In this document: positions 1-8,172 of the stretch, piece by piece
How positions within the stretch are numbered: the first letter of the stretch is position 1
How the letters are laid out: each line of letters opens with the position of its first letter
Assembly (NCBI GenBank): GCA_002390675.1
Contig: DGPZ01000042.1
Coordinates: 30,536-78,040 of the forward strand
Length of the DNA: 47,505 nucleotides
From: Deltaproteobacteria bacterium UBA4427
Lineage (GTDB): Bacteria; Myxococcota_A; UBA9160; UBA4427
Direction: 5' to 3'
Made by a program: the position numbers and the translations under genes
The notes under the pieces: generated by a model
What the model was told of the DNA's origin: nothing
The model's input: the letters and a program-made list of their open reading frames with translations, nothing else
Database searches by the model: none

Positions 1-231
1 GAATCCGACCATGGGGTCAGTGACTGCATCCCAAACTTTTGCGGCGAGGAAAATCGTACCGATTACTGCGGTTGACATACCCAGTTGGACCGAGGCGAAT
101 TTCATGTACATGATCAGAATCAGCACGTAGGAATAGATTACGGGCGCCGCCGAAATGCCATATCCGAAGAGCGCTCGGTTGCTCAGCCGGTCCTGTTCTT
201 GCACGTAGTCTCCTAGCCGCGGCGCGCTCAT
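1..231 (-). CDS. GPH-type MFS transporter, N-terminal part (runs off left edge)
   Basis: Reading the minus strand from an ATG at 231 gives 77 codons with no stop before the window edge. The protein begins MSAPRLGDYVQEQDRLSNR, followed by a hydrophobic first membrane segment and then KVWDAVTDPMVG, the D-x-x-x-D-P-M-x-G signature after helix 2 of glycoside-pentoside-hexuronide:cation symporters (MFS_2). An in-frame TGA at 274-276 leaves this ATG as the first available start; no good Shine-Dalgarno precedes it. Substrate unknown. It is divergent from the hydrolase at 323, with about 90 bp between them. A second GPH-type protein lies at the other end of the window (44774-46162) with the same DPMVG motif. 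Only the N-terminal sixth or so of a usual family member is visible, so intactness cannot be judged. Confidence 0.85.
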   Translation of the reverse strand, partial: MSAPRLGDYVQEQDRLSNRALFGYGISAAPVIYSYVLILIMYMKFASVQLGMSTAVIGTIFLAAKVWDAVTDPMVGF

Positions 232-322
232 TCGATCGACGAGGAACGGCCCGAGCCAGAGAGCATAGGCGCCTCAGATGGCGCTACGCTTCTAAGAATC
301 AACTGATTCACGGAGCTTTGAA

Positions 323-1684
323 ATGAATTCTCGCGCCGCCGCGATCGCGATCACCGCCATAATTTGGACACTTTGCTGGGGTTCACCTCTAGGGGCCGAG
401 GAGGTCGAGCGGGACGTTCCTGTGCGTGTGGGCGATCTGCAGGACATGGGCGTCGAAGCTGTCGCCGTGAACGACTTCGTTTACCGAATCGAAGGGGAAG
501 GTGCCTTCTTTCTGATCAATACGAGTGAGGGGTCTGTTCTCGTCGATACCGGGACGCACTATGCCCAGAACGAAGAGCAGATGGCGAAGGTACGTGAACT
601 TGCGACGGGTCCGATTCGTAAAATAATTGTGACTCACGCACACGCAGATCATTCTGGTGGTCTGCCCCGTTTTAAGCCGCAGATTGATGCGGGGGAAGTC
701 GAGTTCGTCGCGCACCATCGATATGGGTACATGTCACGACTGCAGGACGAACTGATCCCCTATTTCAAGTCTCGCTATCACGTGCTTTACCCGGCGCGGG
801 TTTCACTCGAGCCGGAAACAAAGCCGCGCGTCTATTGGAAAATGGAGCCGACGCGGCCGGTTTTCCCAGGCTCGGACTATCGCTTTGAGTTAGGCGGCGT
901 CGAATTCGTCGTGATCGCGCCGGAGAACACGGGCGAAGGCGAGGATGGAATTCTCGTGTGGTTGCCGGAGTCGAGAATCCTATTCACAGGGGATCTCTTC
1001 GGGACCCTCTATCCGATGTTCCCGAATCTATATACGGTGCGCGGTGAGAAGTACCGCGACCCCCTCGACTATATCGATGTGCTTGATCAGGTTTTGGCAC
1101 TCAAGCCGCGGGTGATCGCTCATTCGCATTTTCGCAATGCTTTAGGTGAGGGCTATATCCAATCGAGCGTGACGCGGATGCGCGACGCGGTGCAGTACAT
1201 GTGGGATGAAGTTGTTAAGGGAATGAATGAGGGGCGAACCGTGCACGAGCTGATGCGCGATATTAAGCTGCCCCGTCATCTCGAACTCTCCCAGGGACAC
1301 GGGAAAGTGTCATGGTCTGTGCGCGCGACGTGGGAGATCATTGCTGGTTGGTACTACTACGACACGATCGCGAATCTCTACCATGTTCCGGCGACGGCTG
1401 TGAACGACGATCTCGTCGAGATGGTCGGCGGCGCAGACGCGCTCGCAGCACGAGCGACCGGGTACCTCGCACAGGGCAAGCCACTCGAAGCGGTGCGGCT
1501 TCTGGATATCGCGAAGGGCCATGAGACCGCCGCCGTGCTCGTCGCTCGAATAGAGGCCGTAGAGAGGCTGCTGAAGGAGGCGGGCGAGGGACATGGGAAC
1601 TTCTCGGAGATTGGCCTCCTGGAGGCGGATCTCCGAGATTCGCGCGTGAAGCTTGGCGTAAGAACGGCCCCGGAGGGGCCGTGA
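323..1684 (+). CDS. Exported MBL-fold hydrolase with alkylsulfatase-like C-terminal domain
   Basis: A 453-residue protein. Residues 1-25 look like a cleavable signal peptide (MNSR, then a hydrophobic stretch ending SPLGAEE), so it is probably periplasmic. The metallo-beta-lactamase fold is shown by THAHADHSGG (H105, H107, D109, H110), a later FTGDLFG supplying the bridging Asp, and AHSHFRN supplying the last metal His. These are the usual two-zinc ligands. The C-terminal third (DDLVEMVGGADALAARATG onwards) resembles the alkylsulfatase dimerisation region, so a sulfatase- or esterase-like role is possible, but substrate cannot be read from sequence. The ATG at 323 is preceded by CGGAGC. The stop codon lies in a small GGCCCC-GGA-GGGGCC inverted repeat. 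Stand-alone gene, divergent from the transporter. Confidence 0.85.
   Translation: MNSRAAAIAITAIIWTLCWGSPLGAEEVERDVPVRVGDLQDMGVEAVAVNDFVYRIEGEGAFFLINTSEGSVLVDTGTHYAQNEEQMAKVRELATGPIRKIIVTHAHADHSGGLPRFKPQIDAGEVEFVAHHRYGYMSRLQDELIPYFKSRYHVLYPARVSLEPETKPRVYWKMEPTRPVFPGSDYRFELGGVEFVVIAPENTGEGEDGILVWLPESRILFTGDLFGTLYPMFPNLYTVRGEKYRDPLDYIDVLDQVLALKPRVIAHSHFRNALGEGYIQSSVTRMRDAVQYMWDEVVKGMNEGRTVHELMRDIKLPRHLELSQGHGKVSWSVRATWEIIAGWYYYDTIANLYHVPATAVNDDLVEMVGGADALAARATGYLAQGKPLEAVRLLDIAKGHETAAVLVARIEAVERLLKEAGEGHGNFSEIGLLEADLRDSRVKLGVRTAPEGP
1667..1681 (+). terminator. Short GC-rich inverted repeat at the end of the hydrolase gene
   Basis: GGCCCC-GGA-GGGGCC: a perfect 6-bp stem with a 3-nt loop, ending just before the TGA of the hydrolase gene. 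No T-tract follows, so this is only a weak candidate for a transcription end or mRNA-stabilising hairpin. Confidence 0.3.
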
Positions 1685-2020
1685 GGAGCGCAGTATGAGC
1701 AGTGAGCGTACGCAGGAATAAGGGGGCGAGCGTGACAATCCTCGTGTGAAAGGGCGCAAACCCTTCCCCATCGCCTCGCTCGCCTCGGGGCAATTCACCA
1801 CGATTCATGCTTGGAGTCAAGCAAGGCGGCTCCAACCAAGGTGACTATAGGTCATATTGTCTATGCGACATGTTGAGGATTCTCTTTTCACTTAAGGCTG
1901 CTTCTTTGATGCATAGCAAGTTCGCATATCAGTAAATGCTCGACCCGAAGCGAGGTGTGTGGCTCGCCACCTTTGCTGGCAAAATGTAAAACGTGCAAAA
2001 AGAATTACAGACTTGATCGA
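1685..2020. other. Intergenic stretch, no gene seen; AT-rich in its second half
   Basis: The 336 bases between the hydrolase and the EthD-like gene carry no convincing reading frame. Minus-strand open frames here are shadows that continue into the hydrolase gene. The part from about 1840 to 2015 is clearly more AT-rich than its surroundings and probably holds the promoter of the next gene, but I could not pick a -35/-10 pair with confidence. Confidence 0.5.
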
Positions 2021-2713
2021 ATGGAGACGGACATCGAAAAGTTGATCTACGTGTTGATGGATGGGGCAGAGGACCAGGGCAGCTCCGTTGAGCGGATAGC
2101 AGAGGGTGTCGTCTCGGCCGCACGTTCGGCCGGTGCGGAACGGCTTTCCGTATTAGTGCCGGACTACACGAATGAAATTCGTGAACGCTGTGCGGGCCGA
2201 CTCGGCGGTGCCATTGATAGGCTTTCGTCGGTCTTTGAGTGTTGGGTGCCGGCACTTGATTCACGGGGTGCGATCGAAGAAGCGTTGTCACCACTCGCGG
2301 GCGAAGTCTGGGGGTACTTGGTCACGGAATCGACTTTGGCCGAATGCCCGCATGCCGTAGGCGACGGGGAGCGCGTTCCGGGGATCACACAGTGGGGGAT
2401 TAATGACAAGCCGAAAGGCGTTGCCCTCGATGACTTCTATCGCGAATGGGCAGTTCACTCAAAGCTCTCTTTCGATCTTCACCCGACGCGACAATCGTAT
2501 ATTCGAAATGCGATCGTTCGGCGCCTAACAAACTCGGCGCCCGCCTATCTCGGAATTGTTTTGGAACGATTTCCTCGGCTTGAGGACTTCGTAGATGAGT
2601 CGATCTACTTCGGGGATCCCTCGGTCGTTCGTGAGATGATTCAGCACGTTCCGGCGTTCTACGATTTCGCGACTGCCATGACGGGTGGGCTCAGCGAGTA
2701 TCGGTGGTCTTGA
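2021..2713 (+). CDS. EthD-like dimeric alpha/beta-barrel protein
   Basis: From the ATG at 2021 the protein is 230 residues and starts METDIEKLIYVLMDG, the typical first beta strand of EthD-type proteins. The second half has the family's D-x-F-x-x-x-W-x-x-H pattern (LDDFYREWAVHSKL), then a long helix and a closing strand region ending near MTGGLSEYRW. The length fits two fused EthD-like ferredoxin folds. EthD proteins accompany P450 and aromatic or ether degradation genes and often act on or protect reactive intermediates; the role here is unknown. The frame is open back to a GTG at 1955, but the added 22 residues (MCGSPPLLAKCKTCKKN...) do not look like part of the fold, so I prefer 2021. Confidence 0.7.
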   Translation: METDIEKLIYVLMDGAEDQGSSVERIAEGVVSAARSAGAERLSVLVPDYTNEIRERCAGRLGGAIDRLSSVFECWVPALDSRGAIEEALSPLAGEVWGYLVTESTLAECPHAVGDGERVPGITQWGINDKPKGVALDDFYREWAVHSKLSFDLHPTRQSYIRNAIVRRLTNSAPAYLGIVLERFPRLEDFVDESIYFGDPSVVREMIQHVPAFYDFATAMTGGLSEYRWS

Positions 2714-2752
2714 TCGCTGCTTCTGTTTACGGGAAGCGCCTTGTTCGCCTAG

Positions 2753-3826
2753 TTAGGCGACGCGAACGATGACACGCCCTGTTGTTTGGCGATCACGCAT
2801 GCGGGTCATCGCGGCAGGCAGTGCCTCAAAGTCTACGACTTCGCCGATCACGGGCTTGAGCTTTCCGTCACGAACGCCATCCACGATTTCCGCCATGACC
2901 TTGGTACCGAGGGCGTCGGAGCAAAAATTCCATCCCATCGCCTGCTTCATCATAGGAGCGACCGCTTCATCCGCATACGCGAGGAGCACGCCGCAGAGCT
3001 TCAGATTGCCGGCGGAGACCTTCCGCGGAACGATTAACTTTTCGTCCGCGACCGCCTTTCCTGAAGCGAAGCCCATCATCAAATAGCGCCCGTTATAGGC
3101 AGTGCACGCGAGTGAATCGTTCATCACGGCTTCGCCGACGTTGTCGAAGACGACGTCCACGCCGCGGTTGCCTGTCTTTTCGAGGACGATCTTTTTAAAG
3201 TCCTGGGTCTCGTAGTTGATGACGACATCCGCGCCGAGAGATTCACAGAGCTTGGCTTTTTCGTCGCTACCGCAGGTGGCGTAGACCGTGGCCCCTAAGC
3301 TCTTCGCAAGTTGAATGGCCGCAGAACCAGAGCCGCCAGCCGCAGCGTGGATCAGGACGCTCTCGCCGTTCCTGAGTTCTGCGCGATCCACCAGGCCAAG
3401 CCAAGCGAGGTGATAAGGAAAGTAGAGCGCGGCGGCGTCAGGAAGCGGAATATCTTCGGGCATATCGAATGCTGAAATGGCAGGGCAGATCGAAAATTCT
3501 GCGAAGCCACCGGTCGCTTGCTTCGGCATGGCTACGACACGTTTGCCGACCCAGTCTTCGACGCCCGCTCCGGCGGCCGCGACCGTCCCCATGACTTCCA
3601 TGCCGGGAGTCACTGGTAGTTCCGGACGCACCATCATGTTTTTCCCGTTGATCCGCTCCATATCGTTTAGGTTGAGCGGAAGCGCTTCCACGCGAACGAG
3701 CAGTTCTCCCGCCTCGGGTGTCGGGAGCGGGATCGTGTCTAGCTTTAGCGTTTCGGTCGGTTCGGTTCCCCAAGCATGGACTCGCCACGCTCGCATCGAT
3801 TCGGGAAGTGCTGTTGATTCGCTCAT
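2753..3826 (-). CDS. Zinc-independent MDR oxidoreductase, NADPH:quinone reductase-like
   Basis: A 357-residue medium-chain dehydrogenase/reductase. The N-terminal GroES-like domain carries LPLNLNDMERINGK and TPGMEVMGTV, without the cysteines that hold structural zinc. The nucleotide-binding domain begins LIHAAAGGSGSAAIQLAKSL, followed by GADVVINYETQDF and GVDVVFDNVG, all standard in quinone-oxidoreductase-like members that use NADPH to reduce quinones or activated double bonds. Length is typical. TGGAGTT upstream of the ATG at 3826 is a good ribosome-binding site. It is the 3'-most gene of a minus-strand run of oxidative and conjugating enzymes (2753-9450) and is convergent with the EthD-like gene, whose stop is 39 nt away. 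Confidence 0.9.
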   Translation of the reverse strand: MSESTALPESMRAWRVHAWGTEPTETLKLDTIPLPTPEAGELLVRVEALPLNLNDMERINGKNMMVRPELPVTPGMEVMGTVAAAGAGVEDWVGKRVVAMPKQATGGFAEFSICPAISAFDMPEDIPLPDAAALYFPYHLAWLGLVDRAELRNGESVLIHAAAGGSGSAAIQLAKSLGATVYATCGSDEKAKLCESLGADVVINYETQDFKKIVLEKTGNRGVDVVFDNVGEAVMNDSLACTAYNGRYLMMGFASGKAVADEKLIVPRKVSAGNLKLCGVLLAYADEAVAPMMKQAMGWNFCSDALGTKVMAEIVDGVRDGKLKPVIGEVVDFEALPAAMTRMRDRQTTGRVIVRVA

Positions 3827-3901
3827 AGTTCGAACTCCAGGGATGCGTGGCGGGGAATGAAGCTCGCTGAATAGTTTTGCGGCGAGCTTTGGGACCAGCT
3901 T

Positions 3902-5083
3902 TTAGAGCGATTCCGGCTCGAGTCCGAAGCGCTCCATGTATGGACCGAATGATTCACGGACCCTGACGGGATCGACGCCGTATTCCTCGGGCGAATAGCG
4001 ATGGATCCCGTGCTTGCCCTTCGGATTATCCGCGATGAATACTTTCATGCGGTCCGCAGCTTGGCCGGTCAGAGGCAATCCGAAGGCGTCATAAATTTTC
4101 TCGACGACGCCGAATTGATCTGCGACGAAGTCCTGAAAATGCATCTCGAAGAACTGTGCCTGAGGATGGTTTTTCCCGTCTCGGACTTGGATCGACCGCT
4201 CGAGCATGGTTTTGATTCGAGCCGTCCAATCATCTGCGATCTCAATTGGATCGACTTCGTCGCTGCCCATGCTGCGCACGAGGCTTGTTAGGCTCGCGTA
4301 GGAAGTCATGGATTTGACGGGGTCTCTATGGGTGAAGACGATTCGCGCATCGGGGTAGCGAGCGAGAAGATGTTCGAGTCCCCACATATGAGCGCCGGTT
4401 TTGAGAACCCATCGATCGCGCATGACTTTCCAGCCAAGATGCTGGAGCTGCCATTCGTGGAACTCATAGACTTTTTCGTAGTCGGCCTCGTGGTCGACCC
4501 AGTCCTGGTAGCTGGGCACGCGAAACTGATTGTGGAAGAGTGGCGAAACCATGGTGTCCGCCATAGTCGTCACGCATTCCTGCGAAAGCCGCGCGCCCAT
4601 AGGGTGCATCGCCTTAAAGGCGGGGATCTGTAAATCGACTCCTGGGAAGGTGGCATCGCAAGCTTCGATCCGCGGATCGTTCTCGAAGGTCTCGGGTTCC
4701 GGCGGCGGCGACGGGAACATCGTTTCCCAGGTGAGCGGCGCGCGACTGTCCGGGTCCTGCGCCAGGATGTCGTGCAGGATCGTTGAGCCCGTGCGTGGCA
4801 TTCCGACGACTACTACAGGAGCAATGATGTTTTCTTGTGCGATTTCGGGATGGGCCTTCCTGTCCTCTATGTAGTTGAGGCGATTCACGGTGGATAGAAC
4901 GGCTCGTTCCCGCGCGATCATGCGACCGATCGGATTGAGTCGAGCTTCCTCCTCAAGGGATTCGCTTAGACGATTCAACCCTTCGAGGAATTGTTCATCT
5001 CCTGTGTCGGTCAGGTTTCGCGCGCGAAGGCTCGCCTCTTCGAGGACGGCTTCAGGAGATAATTCACTTCGCGATTCGCTCAT
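3902..5083 (-). CDS. Sulfotransferase family protein (PAPS-type)
   Basis: A 393-residue protein of the Sulfotransfer_3 type. The 5'-phosphosulfate loop is VVGMPRTGST (residues 92-101, a P-loop-like R-T-G-S-T). The 3'-phosphate site is ARIVFTHRDPVKSM (about 246-259, with R253-D254-P255). Between them, PLTWETMFPSPPP and the QECVTTMADTM region are family hallmarks. The predicted reaction is transfer of sulfate from PAPS to a hydroxyl of a lipid-like or xenobiotic acceptor. A second, diverged paralogue lies at 8173-9450. The neighbouring SDR, MDR and LLM genes suggest a pathway making or clearing hydroxylated compounds. The acceptor cannot be inferred. Cytoplasmic; no signal peptide. Confidence 0.9.
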   Translation of the reverse strand: MSESRSELSPEAVLEEASLRARNLTDTGDEQFLEGLNRLSESLEEEARLNPIGRMIARERAVLSTVNRLNYIEDRKAHPEIAQENIIAPVVVVGMPRTGSTILHDILAQDPDSRAPLTWETMFPSPPPEPETFENDPRIEACDATFPGVDLQIPAFKAMHPMGARLSQECVTTMADTMVSPLFHNQFRVPSYQDWVDHEADYEKVYEFHEWQLQHLGWKVMRDRWVLKTGAHMWGLEHLLARYPDARIVFTHRDPVKSMTSYASLTSLVRSMGSDEVDPIEIADDWTARIKTMLERSIQVRDGKNHPQAQFFEMHFQDFVADQFGVVEKIYDAFGLPLTGQAADRMKVFIADNPKGKHGIHRYSPEEYGVDPVRVRESFGPYMERFGLEPESL

Positions 5084-5184
5084 GATGATTGTCTCGTGCT
5101 TTCTTTAATATTAGGTAATTCGGTTGCGCGAAAACTTATTGCGCCCTGTGCGGCGGCAGAAACGGAACAACTGCCTTCGCCTCG

Positions 5185-5970
5185 CTACTGAAGCGGCGGG
5201 ACGCCGGTGAGGTCGCATCCGATAAGTAGGCCGCCGTCGATGGGGATCGCCTGGCCCGTGATGCCAGAGGACTCTTCACCGGCCAAGAACAATACGAGAT
5301 TTGCGACTTCGTCGGCTTGTATCGTTCGGCCGAGGGCGTGCATGTCGCCTATGGCTTCGCGGGACTTTAGCCCAAGGCCGACGACGGAATCGAGCATGGG
5401 CGTTTCGACGGCGCCCGGACACACGCAGTTGGCGCGGATGCCTTTGCGGCCGTATTCAATAGCGGTGGTCCTTGTTAGGTTGATAAGACCGGCTTTGGCG
5501 GTTGAGTACGGCGCATTGCCTGCAGTCGAAACCAAGCCGTAGATGGAAGATGTCGACACGATCGAACCCCCGCCTTGTTTGAGCATGTAGGGGATTGCGG
5601 CTTTCATGCCGTAAAGCGCGGCACTGAGCATGATTTTTAGACTTTTGTCCCAACCGTCGAGGTCGAGATCGGCGACATATCCGCCGGTGCTAGTGGCGGC
5701 GTTGTTGAAGAGGATGTCGATGCGGCCGAACTCTTCGACGGTGCCGTCAATACTGGCTTTGACTTGGTCGGGGTCCGAGACATCGCAATGGGAATAGGTT
5801 GCGCGTCCGCCGGCGCTCTTGAGTTCCTGGACGAGCTTTTCGCCGTCCTCGTCATTGATGTCGGAGCAGACTACCGCTGCGCCTTCTTTGACGAAGCGCC
5901 GCAAAGTTGCGGAACCGATTCCGCCGCTGCCACCGCTGACCCATGCCACTTTGCCGTCGAGTTGACCCAT
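5185..5970 (-). CDS. SDR family NAD(P)-dependent oxidoreductase
   Basis: Classical short-chain dehydrogenase of 261 residues. MGQLDGKVAWVSGGSGGIGS holds the Rossmann glycine motif, CDVSDPDQV the acidic turn, LFNNAAT the N-A-A motif, and STSSIYGL...PYSTAKAG the catalytic Ser, Tyr and Lys (Y-S-T-A-K). GAVETPMLD and a terminal IDGGLLIG are typical. The frame is open back to 5997, but an AGGAG in CCAGGAGCAACAACA sits about 10 nt before the ATG at 5970, and homologues begin at MGxLxGKV, so 5970 is chosen. It probably oxidises a secondary alcohol to a ketone in the same pathway as its neighbours; substrate unknown. Confidence 0.9.
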   Translation of the reverse strand: MGQLDGKVAWVSGGSGGIGSATLRRFVKEGAAVVCSDINDEDGEKLVQELKSAGGRATYSHCDVSDPDQVKASIDGTVEEFGRIDILFNNAATSTGGYVADLDLDGWDKSLKIMLSAALYGMKAAIPYMLKQGGGSIVSTSSIYGLVSTAGNAPYSTAKAGLINLTRTTAIEYGRKGIRANCVCPGAVETPMLDSVVGLGLKSREAIGDMHALGRTIQADEVANLVLFLAGEESSGITGQAIPIDGGLLIGCDLTGVPPLQ

Positions 5971-6238
5971 TGTTGTTGCTCCTGGAAGTCTCGGCATCTA
6001 AGAAGGCAAGACGCGCGATTGATCTGAATTGGGATTTCGGCCGCGAGTGAGTCTCTGGCCGGACGTTGGACGTTATCGCACCAAATGGCCGTCGCGAGTA
6101 GTGGCGTTGATGCGGAGTGAGAGAAGCGAGCGTCGACAAAGCGGAACCCCTAATCCACGGGCGTCACGCAAGGGATTGTAGAGGCGAGACGGTGTGCCTT
6201 GATGGTGGCGTGCCTGGATCGTGACGGGCGTGCTCGAG

Positions 6239-6925
6239 TCAGTCCGCGTGGGCCATCGCCTCCTGGATCGCCTCGGCAAGTATCTCAGGCTGACTCAGCA
6301 TGGGTGAATGATCCGAGTCGAGTACGACGGAGTATTTCATCTGGTCCACGATTTTGAGTTGATATTCTGGTGCGACGGCCTGATCGCGTTTGCAGGCGAT
6401 ATAGGTCACCGGGAGTGCTTCCCAGAAAGTCGGATCGCTGGGTTCAGATCCGTAGACGAAGGTCGGGCGCAGGCGATCGAGTGCGAACTCCGCATCTTCG
6501 GGTTTGCACCCCCCATAAAACATGCTCATGGCATCTGCGCGGGAGACGAAAGAGCGACCATCGTCTTGTGGGATGAGCTTCGAAAGAAAGTCGCCCACGA
6601 GCATTTCGCTTTTATGAGGCATGCCCTCGGATGCGCCAACAGAGCCCGCTAGCAGCATCGCGCTGGCGAGCGTCGACGCATCTAGGGCTTGCACCGAAGC
6701 GCAGCCCAAGGAGTGTCCGATTGCGTGCACGCGACAACCCTCTTCACGCCGAAGCGCATCCACGGTCGCTTGCAGTGCATCGCGGTCAGCTTGGAGCCCA
6801 CCGCGATTGAGGTCGACAGCGACACATCGAAGCCCCTTCGATTCGAGCACCTGCGTAGTCGGCTGCCAACACCATGGACCATGGAATGCGCCATGAGCGA
6901 GAACCAAGACGTCTGCATCGGTCAT
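6239..6925 (-). CDS. Alpha/beta hydrolase, small esterase type
   Basis: A 228-residue hydrolase of the hydroxynitrile lyase/methylesterase branch. HGAFHGPWCW (residues 11-20) forms the oxyanion-hole region and GHSLG places the nucleophile at S72. ACKRDQAV and LDSDHSPML supply the likely acid D181 and base H206, completing the triad. The TAGGAG before the ATG at 6925 is a strong ribosome-binding site. The family cleaves small esters or does carbon-carbon lysis of hydroxynitriles; the substrate here is open. Same strand as the LLM oxidoreductase and SDR around it. The 268-bp gap on its 3' side shows no gene. Confidence 0.88.
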   Translation of the reverse strand: MTDADVLVLAHGAFHGPWCWQPTTQVLESKGLRCVAVDLNRGGLQADRDALQATVDALRREEGCRVHAIGHSLGCASVQALDASTLASAMLLAGSVGASEGMPHKSEMLVGDFLSKLIPQDDGRSFVSRADAMSMFYGGCKPEDAEFALDRLRPTFVYGSEPSDPTFWEALPVTYIACKRDQAVAPEYQLKIVDQMKYSVVLDSDHSPMLSQPEILAEAIQEAMAHAD

Positions 6926-7045
6926 ATCAATCTCCTACGGCTCGAATCGAATTTGCTGAGTACTGCCCCCAAAAACCGAGCCCCGCCGCGACATGATGGG
7001 GCTTGTCGTTATCAGATGTTGATCAGATTTCGATTCCGATCCAAA

Positions 7046-8032
7046 TCAATCTTGCATCGCCTTCACGTGAGGCCAGACCTGGTCCTCAAAGAGCCGAAGC
7101 CCAGACCAAGAGAGAGATGGATCGAGACCGCCGAGAAGCGGCGTGAGAATAAACGTTCGATCCTTCCCAAGTCCTTGGATCATTTCGACGGCCTCTTCCG
7201 GATGGAGGCACAAATAACTTCCGCTCGCGCGAAGGTCCTCCGTATTTACGCCGCCAGCAAAGGGTCCCGCCGCTTTTCCGAATGCCTCGGTCGTCCATTT
7301 CGCATAGGACTCAACGACGTGCTTCGCATGGGGTGCGATCTTCTCCCAGTCGCCATCTGGGTCGTTCGTCACGTGCGTATAAATGGGGCCCAAAGCGCGG
7401 AAATGTTCGCCGGGATCGGGCTTGCCAAGGTCGAGACAAGCCTGACGGTACGTGCGCCAATTCTCACCTGCGGGTGGGTAAAATCCGTCTGCAATTTTGG
7501 CTGCTCTTCGTGCGACGGCCTTGTGCGTTCCGCCTAAGAGTAGGCGCGGCGGAGGGTTGGGAATCGGGCGAACCGTTATGCTTCGGCCTTCGTAGTCAAA
7601 GGTCTCTCCGGACCACGCTTTGCGCAGCACTTCGAATGCCTTCATGTAGAGCTCTTTGCGGTCCTCTCGGCGTTTCCCGAACATCTGAAATTCGTAAGGT
7701 ACGTAACCCGCGCCTATGACGACTTCGAGTCGCCCGTCGCAGATGTATTGAAGTACTGAGAGATCCTCGGCTAATTTGACGGGCTCGTAGAGCGGTGCAA
7801 GTAAGACGTTAGGCCGGATCGTAATGCGCTTCGTGCGAGCGCCGATCGCGGCGGCCATAGGAATAGGGGAGGGGAGGTAGCCGTCGTCGGAGGCGTGATG
7901 TTCGCCGAGTCCGATGGCATCGAATCCAATGGCATCAGCCCATTCGCATTGGTCGAGGGTGGCCGCATAGATTTCTCGGGCGGGAGTGCCGAAAGCCGGG
8001 GCGCGCATGTCGTAGCTAGCTACAAATTCCAT
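7046..8032 (-). CDS. LLM class flavin-dependent oxidoreductase
   Basis: A luciferase-like monooxygenase of about 328 residues. Visible features are MEFVASYDMRAPAF at the start, ADAIGFDAIGLGEHHASDDG (the barrel's E-H-H), LAPLYEPVKLAEDLSVLQY and DGRLEVVIGAGYVP, all standard for the F420- or FMN-dependent bacterial luciferase superfamily. It is expected to be a cytosolic TIM barrel using reduced flavin, as a monooxygenase with FMN or a dehydrogenase with F420; sequence alone does not decide which. The frame is open to 8047, but GAGGACGTTTTCG before the ATG at 8032 fits a ribosome-binding site better. It shares a strand run with two sulfotransferases, an SDR and a hydrolase. Confidence 0.88.
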   Translation of the reverse strand: MEFVASYDMRAPAFGTPAREIYAATLDQCEWADAIGFDAIGLGEHHASDDGYLPSPIPMAAAIGARTKRITIRPNVLLAPLYEPVKLAEDLSVLQYICDGRLEVVIGAGYVPYEFQMFGKRREDRKELYMKAFEVLRKAWSGETFDYEGRSITVRPIPNPPPRLLLGGTHKAVARRAAKIADGFYPPAGENWRTYRQACLDLGKPDPGEHFRALGPIYTHVTNDPDGDWEKIAPHAKHVVESYAKWTTEAFGKAAGPFAGGVNTEDLRASGSYLCLHPEEAVEMIQGLGKDRTFILTPLLGGLDPSLSWSGLRLFEDQVWPHVKAMQD

Positions 8033-8172
8033 CGAAAACGTCCTCATCTCGGTCGGGTGTGACCGGACTCCGACGTTAGCCGGGCTGCGCGTCGCTGCGA
8101 GCTAGAAAGGGGTACTAAACGAAGAACCTCTTCTGCCGGAAATTCGATGAGATTGTCGCCTCCCGCTCCCCA

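Noticed and set aside
1338..1835. Minus-strand open frames of about 165 codons at the end of the hydrolase gene
   Set aside because: Low-complexity Arg/Ser/Pro translations overlapping the well-supported C-terminal domain on the other strand.
5971..6238. Possible degenerate gene or RNA between the SDR and the hydrolase
   Set aside because: No frame resembles a protein family, and no tRNA-like T-arm or conserved RNA motif was found.
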